Positions 58,464 to 64,000 of a DNA stretch of 64,000 nucleotides are shown here, piece by piece. The translations under genes and the position numbers were made by a program. Position 1 is the stretch's first letter. Each line of letters begins with the position of its first letter. The notes beneath the pieces were generated by a model. The model saw nothing but the letters and a program-made list of their open reading frames with translations, made no database searches and was not told the origin of the DNA. This stretch comes from Variovorax gracilis (GTDB taxonomy: Bacteria; Pseudomonadota; Gammaproteobacteria; Burkholderiales; Burkholderiaceae_C): assembly GCF_030317115.1 (NCBI RefSeq), contig NZ_JASZYF010000001.1, positions 744,001 through 808,000 on the forward strand. The letters run 5' to 3'.

Positions 58464-59618
58464 TCATCGGATGTCGCTGTCGCCCTCGAGAAGCTTGCGA
58501 GCGACGATGACGCGCATGATTTCGTTGGTGCCTTCGAGGATCTGGTGCACGCGCGCGTCGCGCACCAGCCGCTCCAGCGGGAATTCGCTCAGGTAGCCAT
58601 AGCCGCCGTGCAGTTGCAGCGCGTCGTTGCACACGTTGAAACCGGCGTCGGTGGCGAAGCGCTTGGCCATCGCGCAGTAGGTGCTGGCATCGGCATGGCC
58701 CGCGTCGAGCTTGCTCGCGGCGAGACGCACCATCTGGCGCGCAGCCACAAGTTCAGTCGCCATGTCGGCGAGCTTGAACTGCAGCGCCTGGAAGCTCGCA
58801 AGGGGCTTGCCGAATTGCTGGCGCTCGTGCAGATACCTGCGAGCCGCATCGAGCGCCCCCTGCGCGGCACCCACCGAACAAGTCGCAATGTTGATGCGTC
58901 CGCCGTCGAGCCCCTTCATCGCGATACGGAAGCCCTCGCCCTCGCTGCCGAGCAGGTTTTCGGCCGGCACGCGGACGTTGTCGAAATTGATGGTGCGCGT
59001 GGGCTGGCTGTTCCAGCCCATCTTGTGTTCCTTCTTGCCGTAGCTGATGCCCGGCGCATCGGCCGGCACCGCGAAGGCGGAGATGCCGTTCGCGCCGCCG
59101 CCACCGGTACGCGCCATGAGCACCAGCGCGTCGGTCGAGCCGGCGCCCGAGATGAAGGCCTTTCCACCGTTGATGACGTATTCGTTGCCTCGCAACTCGG
59201 CGCGCGTCTTGAGCGAGCCGGCATCCGACCCGGCACCGGGCTCGGTGAGGCAGTACGAGGCCAGCTTGCGGCCGCTGGTCAGTTCCGCCCCCCACCGCTC
59301 TCGCACCGCAGGACCGCCCCAGCTGCCGAGCATCCAGGTGGCCATGTTGTGGATCGTGATGAAGGCCGTCGTCGAAGGGTCGACCGCGGCCATTTCCTCG
59401 AAGACCAGCGTCGCATCGAGTCGAGGCAGAGCCAGGCCGTCAATGCTTTCGGGCGCGTAGAGCCCGCAGAAACCGAGCTCGCCGGCCTTGGCAATCGCTT
59501 CCTTCGGGAAGATCGCTTCCGCGTCCCACTGGGCGGCATGCGGCGCGAATTCGGCCTGTGCGAATTCGCGCGCCGTGTGTGCAAAGGCCCGCTGCTCCTC
59601 GGAGAGTTCGAAGTCCAT
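58464..59618 (-). CDS. Acyl-CoA dehydrogenase (probably isobutyryl-CoA)
   Basis: 384 residues with the ACAD fold: substrate/FAD segments YCLTEPGAGSDAGSLKT, GEGFRIAMKGLDGGRINIA, and C-terminal LHGGYGYLSEFPLERLVRDA then QILEGTNEIMR. Operon context predicts oxidation of isobutyryl-CoA in valine catabolism. It lies 10 bp downstream of mmsA and 15 bp upstream of the hydrolase gene. Confidence 0.93.
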   Translation of the reverse strand: MDFELSEEQRAFAHTAREFAQAEFAPHAAQWDAEAIFPKEAIAKAGELGFCGLYAPESIDGLALPRLDATLVFEEMAAVDPSTTAFITIHNMATWMLGSWGGPAVRERWGAELTSGRKLASYCLTEPGAGSDAGSLKTRAELRGNEYVINGGKAFISGAGSTDALVLMARTGGGGANGISAFAVPADAPGISYGKKEHKMGWNSQPTRTINFDNVRVPAENLLGSEGEGFRIAMKGLDGGRINIATCSVGAAQGALDAARRYLHERQQFGKPLASFQALQFKLADMATELVAARQMVRLAASKLDAGHADASTYCAMAKRFATDAGFNVCNDALQLHGGYGYLSEFPLERLVRDARVHQILEGTNEIMRVIVARKLLEGDSDIR

Positions 59619-59628
59619 GCGCCCGAGA

Positions 59629-61152
59629 CTACTTCAGGCTGATGGTGGTGTTGACACCATGCGAAACGGTGCTGTCGTCGAACCAGCGCTCCGTCACCGT
59701 CTTCGTCTGCGTGTAGAACATGATGACCTGCTTGCCGTACGGCCCGAGGTCCCCGAGCTTCGAAGCGCGCGAACCCGTGAAGGAGAACATCGGCACCGGC
59801 ACCGGGATCGGCACATTGATGCCGACCTGCCCCACGTCGATGTCTTCCTGGAAGCGCCGCGCCGCCGCACCCGACTGCGTGAAGATCGCGGTGCCGTTGC
59901 CGTTCGGATTGGCGTTGATGAGCTCGATGGCCTCGTCGATGTCCGCTGCGTTGGCCAGGCACAGCACGGGGCCGAAGATTTCCTGGTCGTAGATGCTCAT
60001 GCCGGGCTTGACGTCGGCGAACACCGTCGGGCCGACGAAGTTGCCCTTCTCGTACCCGGGCACCGTGGGCTTGCGTCCGTCGAGCGCCAGCGTTGCGCCA
60101 TCGGCCACGCCGCGTTCGATGAGGCCGGTGACGCGCTCGTACGCCGCGCAGGACACCAGCGGCCCGACGTCCACGCCTTTCTCGGTGCCGGCGCCGACCT
60201 TCAGCGTCTTGGCCTTCTCGACCAGATCGGGCACCCACTTCTGCGCATCGCCCACCAGCACCGCGACCGACACGGCCATGCAGCGCTGCCCCGCGGCACC
60301 GAAGCTCGCGCCGGCCAGCGCGTTGAGCGTCTGCTCCTTGTTGGCGTCGGGCATCACGATGGCGTGGTTCTTCGCGCCCATCATGCATTGCACGCGCTTG
60401 CCGGCGAGCGTGGCGCGGTTGTAGACGTGCGTCCCGACCTTGGTCGACCCGACGAAGGAGATCGCCTTGATGTCCTTGTGATCGCAGATTGCGTTGACCA
60501 CTGCCTCGCCGCCGTGCACGACGTTGAGCACGCCAGCCGGGATGCCGGCATCAAGCGCGAGTTCGCACAGCCGCATGGTGACCATCGGATCCTGCTCGGA
60601 GGGCTTGAGCACGAAGGTGTTGCCCGTGACGATCGCCATCGGGAACATCCACAGCGGGATCATCGCGGGGAAGTTGAAGGGCGTGATGCCGGCGCAGACG
60701 CCCAGGGGTTGCAGCACCGTGTATGTGTCGACGCCGTTGGCGACGTTGTTGGCCAGTTCGCCGAGTTGCAGGTTGCCGATCGCCGCTGCGTGCTCGACGA
60801 CTTCAAGGCCGCGGAACACGTCGCCTTCGGCATCGGGCAAGGTCTTGCCCTGTTCGGCGGTGAGGATCGCGGCCAGTTCGGCCATGTTCTCGCGGATGAG
60901 TTGCTGGTACTTCAGGAAGATGCGGGCGCGCGCGCCGATGGGGGTCTTGCGCCAGGTCTTGAAGGCTTCCTTGGCGGAGTCCACGGCCGCATCGACTTCG
61001 GCCTGCGTGGCGAAGGGCACCTTGGCAAGCACTTCCTGCGTGGCCGGATTGACGATGTCGCGCCACTCGGTGGTCTTCGATTCGACGAACTTGCCGCCGA
61101 TGAGCAGCTTGACGGTGGCGATTTTCGTCGCGGGCGTGGTGGTGGCGTCCAT
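59629..61152 (-). CDS. mmsA: Methylmalonate-semialdehyde dehydrogenase (acylating)
   Basis: 507 residues. Aldehyde dehydrogenase with catalytic Cys in [11 protein letters not shown], Glu-less MmsA pattern ([18 protein letters not shown]) and [13 protein letters not shown] for NAD. It converts methylmalonate semialdehyde to propionyl-CoA. AGGAG nine bases before ATG 61152. First gene of the four-gene unit, divergent from a LysR gene. Confidence 0.95.
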   Translation of the reverse strand: MDATTTPATKIATVKLLIGGKFVESKTTEWRDIVNPATQEVLAKVPFATQAEVDAAVDSAKEAFKTWRKTPIGARARIFLKYQQLIRENMAELAAILTAEQGKTLPDAEGDVFRGLEVVEHAAAIGNLQLGELANNVANGVDTYTVLQPLGVCAGITPFNFPAMIPLWMFPMAIVTGNTFVLKPSEQDPMVTMRLCELALDAGIPAGVLNVVHGGEAVVNAICDHKDIKAISFVGSTKVGTHVYNRATLAGKRVQCMMGAKNHAIVMPDANKEQTLNALAGASFGAAGQRCMAVSVAVLVGDAQKWVPDLVEKAKTLKVGAGTEKGVDVGPLVSCAAYERVTGLIERGVADGATLALDGRKPTVPGYEKGNFVGPTVFADVKPGMSIYDQEIFGPVLCLANAADIDEAIELINANPNGNGTAIFTQSGAAARRFQEDIDVGQVGINVPIPVPVPMFSFTGSRASKLGDLGPYGKQVIMFYTQTKTVTERWFDDSTVSHGVNTTISLK

Positions 61153-61221
61153 GTACTTTGTCTCCTGATTGGGGGGTGCAGGAGGGGGATGCTAGCTTTG
61201 CACTTTTGCCGTGGCAATAGA

Positions 61222-61250
61222 CAATTACGCACCAGTGATCTGCATAATTG
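61222..61250. promoter_or_regulatory. Candidate LysR operator in the mmsA spacer
   Basis: Inverted repeat CAATTACGCA and TGCATAATTG with a 9-base spacer and one mismatch. It lies 6 bp before the LysR start and about 70 bp before mmsA, so it could serve both autoregulation and mmsA control. Confidence 0.55.
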
Positions 61251-61256
61251 CACATC

Positions 61257-62150
61257 ATGGATTGGGACAACCTCCGCTTCTTCCTGGAGCTCGCCCGGTC
61301 AGGCACGCTGGTCGGTGCAGCGCGGCGCCTCGCGGTCGACCACACGACGGTGGCGCGGCGCATCCAGGCGCTGGAGAAGCAGGTGGGCACGGCCCTCTTC
61401 TCGCGCGAGGCCGACGGGCACCGGCTGACGGAGGCGGGGCGTCGGTTGCAGCCTCAGGTGGAGGCGATGGAGAGCGCCTTCCTCACCGTCGAAAGCGCGA
61501 CGGCCGCCTCGCACGAAGGGCTTTCGGGGCTGGTGCGCATCGGCGCGACGGAGGGCTTCGGCACGATCGTGCTGGCGCCGCAGCTCGCGCTGTTCGCGCA
61601 GCAGCATCCCAAGCTGGTGATCGACCTGCTGGCGATGCCGCGGCTCGTGCATCTGTCGCGCCGGGAGGCCGACATCGTGATCTCGCTCGAACGGCCGGCA
61701 CGCGGTCCGGTGGTGGTGACCAAGTTGACTGACTATGTCCTGCGCCTGTACGCGTCGAAGCCCTATCTGGCAAAGCACGGCGAAATCCGCACGCGGGAAG
61801 ACTTGCGCGGCCACACCTTCATCAGCTACGTGGACGACCTGCTGTTCAGCAAGGAGCTGCAGTACCTGGACGAGTTGTACCGGCCGGATTCCTTTGCGCT
61901 GCGCAGCACCAGCATCCTGGCGCAGCACCAGGCCACGGTGGCGGGCGCGGGCATCGCGGTGCTGCCGGCGTTCATCGCGGAACGCGACAAGTCGTTGCGC
62001 CGGGTGTTGCCGGGCGAGGCCAACTTCACGCGGACGTTCTGGATGTCGGTGCCGGCAGAGACTCGGCACCTTGCGCGCATGAAGGCGACTTGGGATTTCT
62101 TGCGGGAGACGGTGGAGGGACAGCGATCGCTGTTGCTGCCTGAGGGGTAG
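61257..62150 (+). CDS. LysR-family regulator, divergent from mmsA
   Basis: 297 residues. Helix-turn-helix MDWDNLRFFLELARSGTLVG, HTTVARRIQALEKQVGTALF and an effector domain starting about residue 90 (GLVRIGATEGFGT). ATG 61257 is the usual LysR start. Placement predicts control of valine/isobutyrate degradation. Convergent with the next gene. Confidence 0.92.
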   Translation: MDWDNLRFFLELARSGTLVGAARRLAVDHTTVARRIQALEKQVGTALFSREADGHRLTEAGRRLQPQVEAMESAFLTVESATAASHEGLSGLVRIGATEGFGTIVLAPQLALFAQQHPKLVIDLLAMPRLVHLSRREADIVISLERPARGPVVVTKLTDYVLRLYASKPYLAKHGEIRTREDLRGHTFISYVDDLLFSKELQYLDELYRPDSFALRSTSILAQHQATVAGAGIAVLPAFIAERDKSLRRVLPGEANFTRTFWMSVPAETRHLARMKATWDFLRETVEGQRSLLLPEG

Positions 62151-62166
62151 CGGAGCGTTCTCGCCC

Positions 62167-63546
62167 CTATGCCCAAACCGGCAAATGCCTCCCAGGCGGC
62201 ATCGATGCCCGCGACCACACGGCAGGCGTACGCAGAAGCTGCGCGCTATGGCGCACCCCACACAGCGCCCCAAACCCCGACGCCGACGTTTCCAGGTACG
62301 GCGACCTGTCAGGCCTTTCGATCCGAAGCCCATCGGCCACCCGCCCCAATCCGCGAAGCCAATGCCCCGTCTGGGCCAGCGAGACCTGCACATGCCAGCT
62401 GCCGCCCTCGCGCTGCTGACGCCACAGCGCTGCAGACGCGCCCATGGCGATGAGGTAGCCCGTCGCCTCGTCGAGGATCTGCATCGGCAGCGGCCTTGGC
62501 TTTCCATCCCCGGCAGCCTCACCCTCCGCATGGTTGAAACCCATCGCGGACTGGACCAGCGAATCGAAGCCGCGGCGCTCCGCCCAAGGGCCTTGCGTTC
62601 CGTAGGCCGAGAGTGAGACATAGACGATTCCCGGCCGCATCTCCGCCGCCTGATGGGCACCGAAGCCCAACGCCGCGATGCCGCCGGGCCGGTAACCCTG
62701 GATCATGACGTGTGCGTCTTGCAGCAAGGCCGTCAATGCGTTGCGCCCGGCTTCCGTTTGCAGATCGACATGGGCCGACAGCTTCCCGCGGCTGGTGTCC
62801 GCGATCGCTTCGATGTTGGGCAGGTTCGGTGAATTGATCAGCATCACGTCGGCGCCATATGCCGCGAGCGCGCGACCGCCCACAGGGCCGGCGAGGATGC
62901 GCGTCAGGTCCAGCACACGCACGCCCGACAAAGGCCTCGCCTCTGCAGAAAGCGGTGGCAGGTCGCGCGCCGGTGCATCGCCGATTCGCTCGAAGGTGAA
63001 CAACGGCTGCAACGCCAAGGCGGCGCCCTGCGGCGTGACGTCCCACTCGTCGAAATGCCGCAACGCCGTCGCGACCAGCCCTTTGGCCGCCGCGACAGAC
63101 TCGAACTCCACCGCCTTCCACGAGTGCATTGCTGCTTCGGCATCCGCGCGCTGCGCGGTCTGCGGATTCAGGCCCAGCAGCGGCAGCGCCCCGTCCCGGT
63201 GGTGCGCGAAATTCGCATGGACGCGCACCCAACCGTCAGACGCCCGGTACAACCCGGAAAACGCGTCCCACAACTCCGGCACCCTTCCATCCACGCTGAA
63301 CCAGCCCGTGCATTCGAGCGCCGCGTGCACCATCTCGACATGGACCTCCTGCCGCGGCGTGCCCCGTGCGTGACCCAGTTCGCAGGCCGCGAGCGCGGCA
63401 GCGGCGATGGTGCTCTGCGCTGCAGTCCCTACGGCGAACGACGACGGCAACACCGGGTCTGTGCCATCAAGGCGCGCATAGGCCAACGCTTCAGGCGGCA
63501 AGCCCGCAAGCCGCCAGATCCGGCTCAGTTCCTCGGTCGCGTTCAT
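62167..63546 (-). CDS. Family III (CaiB/BaiF) CoA-transferase, permuted-looking domain order
   Basis: 459 residues. The part usually found at the N-terminus (LSGVRVLDLTRILAGPVGGR, VMIQGYRPGGIAALGF, GIVYVSLSAYGTQGPWAERR) lies in the second half, from about residue 220. The first half instead resembles the usual later region (RQEVHVEMVHAALECTG, GLYRASDGWVRVHANF). The order is thus inverted compared with a standard 400-residue enzyme. Substrate unknown. ATG 63546 follows a terminator. The C-terminus is intact with no frameshift seen. Confidence 0.85.
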   Translation of the reverse strand: MNATEELSRIWRLAGLPPEALAYARLDGTDPVLPSSFAVGTAAQSTIAAAALAACELGHARGTPRQEVHVEMVHAALECTGWFSVDGRVPELWDAFSGLYRASDGWVRVHANFAHHRDGALPLLGLNPQTAQRADAEAAMHSWKAVEFESVAAAKGLVATALRHFDEWDVTPQGAALALQPLFTFERIGDAPARDLPPLSAEARPLSGVRVLDLTRILAGPVGGRALAAYGADVMLINSPNLPNIEAIADTSRGKLSAHVDLQTEAGRNALTALLQDAHVMIQGYRPGGIAALGFGAHQAAEMRPGIVYVSLSAYGTQGPWAERRGFDSLVQSAMGFNHAEGEAAGDGKPRPLPMQILDEATGYLIAMGASAALWRQQREGGSWHVQVSLAQTGHWLRGLGRVADGLRIERPDRSPYLETSASGFGALCGVRHSAQLLRTPAVWSRASMPPGRHLPVWA

Positions 63547-63562
63547 GTCCTGCTCTCCAAAC

Positions 63563-63595
63563 AAAAAAGGCAGGGCGCGTTCACACGGCCCTGCC
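63563..63595 (-). terminator. Rho-independent terminator of the CoA-transferase B gene
   Basis: On the minus strand: stem GGCAGGGC/GCCCTGCC (8 bp) with an 11-base loop followed by TTTTTT. It lies 24 bp after the stop at 63619 and before the next gene, so it ends the scoA/scoB-type transcript. Confidence 0.9.
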
Positions 63596-63618
63596 CTTTG
63601 CGCCAAGCGCCGGATGCC

Positions 63619-64000
63619 TCACCGGATCAGCTTGGTTCCGGTCTTGGCCTGCAGCGTCTCGAAGCTCACGCCCGGCGCCAACTCGACGACCTTCAGGCCC
63701 TGCGGCACCACGTCCATCACGGCAAGGTCCGTGATGATGCGATCCACAACCCCCACGCCCGTCAGCGGCAGCGTGCACTTCTCGAGGATCTTGAGATCCT
63801 CGGTGCCATCCTTCTTCCTGGCCACGTGTTCCATCAGCACGATCACACGCTTCACGCCCGCCACGAGGTCCATCGCGCCACCCATGCCCTTGACCATCTT
63901 GCCGGGGATCATCCAGTTGGCGAGGTCGCCCTTCTCGCTCACCTGCATGGCGCCGAGGATTGACAGGTTGATCTTGCCGCCGCGGATCATCGCGAAGCTG
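63619..64000 (-). CDS. 3-oxoacid CoA-transferase subunit B, 5' part off the window
   Basis: About 127 codons visible of the C-terminal part: [72 protein letters not shown]. This is the conserved end of ScoB/PcaJ/AtoA proteins. The catalytic Glu (in the SENG motif) lies beyond the right edge. Whether the enzyme uses succinyl-CoA or acetyl-CoA cannot be told here. Confidence 0.93.
   Translation of the reverse strand, partial: SFAMIRGGKINLSILGAMQVSEKGDLANWMIPGKMVKGMGGAMDLVAGVKRVIVLMEHVARKKDGTEDLKILEKCTLPLTGVGVVDRIITDLAVMDVVPQGLKVVELAPGVSFETLQAKTGTKLIR

Noticed and set aside
57702-59642. 646-codon plus frame over the mms operon
   Set aside because: Antisense of acyl-CoA dehydrogenase and hydrolase genes.

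Overview
This is a dense, GC-rich bacterial chromosome segment. It contains about 60 protein genes, one tRNA, no rRNA, no CRISPR and no recognisable insertion sequence. The gene content suggests a betaproteobacterium of the order Burkholderiales, most likely Comamonadaceae and Variovorax-like: an imuA-imuB-dnaE2 mutagenesis cassette behind a LexA box, the DUF3300/DUF2950 pair, the DUF2868/DUF3482 pair, a TAXI-type binding protein, cbpA-cbpM, many LysR regulators, and a DUF3348-DUF802-OmpA-DUF2894 cluster. The genus is inferred from gene content only; no 16S gene is present.

Layout. 1-4986: a multidomain hybrid histidine kinase (runs off the left edge) and a response regulator with a degenerate GGDEF domain. 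5019-7412: ThpR-like phosphodiesterase, then a visibly AT-richer pair (GT11 fucosyltransferase and DUF268 protein) that looks acquired. 7748-7821: tRNA-Gly(CCC). 8086-12480: rnk, DUF2950 and DUF3300 envelope proteins, and an MmcB-like nuclease candidate. 12579-16957: FAD oxidoreductase, LysR and DMT exporter, small proteins and a DUF4239-like membrane protein. 17101-20903: panB-panC facing nadC-nadA (cofactor synthesis). 21104-23823: a three-gene unit with a catalytically dead HtrA-like protein, a LuxR-type regulator and an intact HtrA-like protease. 23820-29322: SOS mutasome imuA-imuB-dnaE2. 29431-33271: HTH remnant, aldo/keto reductase, then an extradiol dioxygenase with an alpha/beta hydrolase, divergent from a LysR gene. 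33334-40460: ABC exporter, a 24-residue membrane peptide with its own terminator, DUF2868 plus a DUF3482 GTPase, amidotransferase, phosphatidylserine synthase, GST. 40517-44476: phospholipase D/cardiolipin synthase lipoprotein, histidine phosphatase, cbpA-cbpM, GNAT. 44686-50778: a co-directional cluster of a zinc-ribbon membrane protein, an orphan TAXI protein and a four-gene MotA/MotB-like set. 50785-54103: M20 peptidase, a gene-poor gap of about 850 bp and a second zinc-ribbon membrane protein. 54123-56343: carotenoid oxygenase divergent from a TetR gene with two palindromic operators. 56399-62150: valine/isobutyrate catabolism (mmsA-acd-ech-mmsB) with a divergent LysR. 62167-64000: unusual family III CoA-transferase and the end of a 3-oxoacid CoA-transferase B gene.

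The best candidate for an undescribed system is the 46728-50778 cluster. A membrane protein with a MotA/ExbB-like core and a roughly 500-residue helical tail is coupled by a stop/start overlap to a short MotB-like protein with the key transmembrane Asp and an OmpA domain. They are flanked by two proteins of unknown function. The arrangement resembles the ion-driven ZorA-ZorB stator of Zorya defence, but the effector genes differ. A second candidate is the protease, pseudoprotease and LuxR unit at 21577-23823.

Boundaries were read by eye from motifs, ribosome binding sites and family lengths. Family names come from recognition of sequence motifs, not from a database search.
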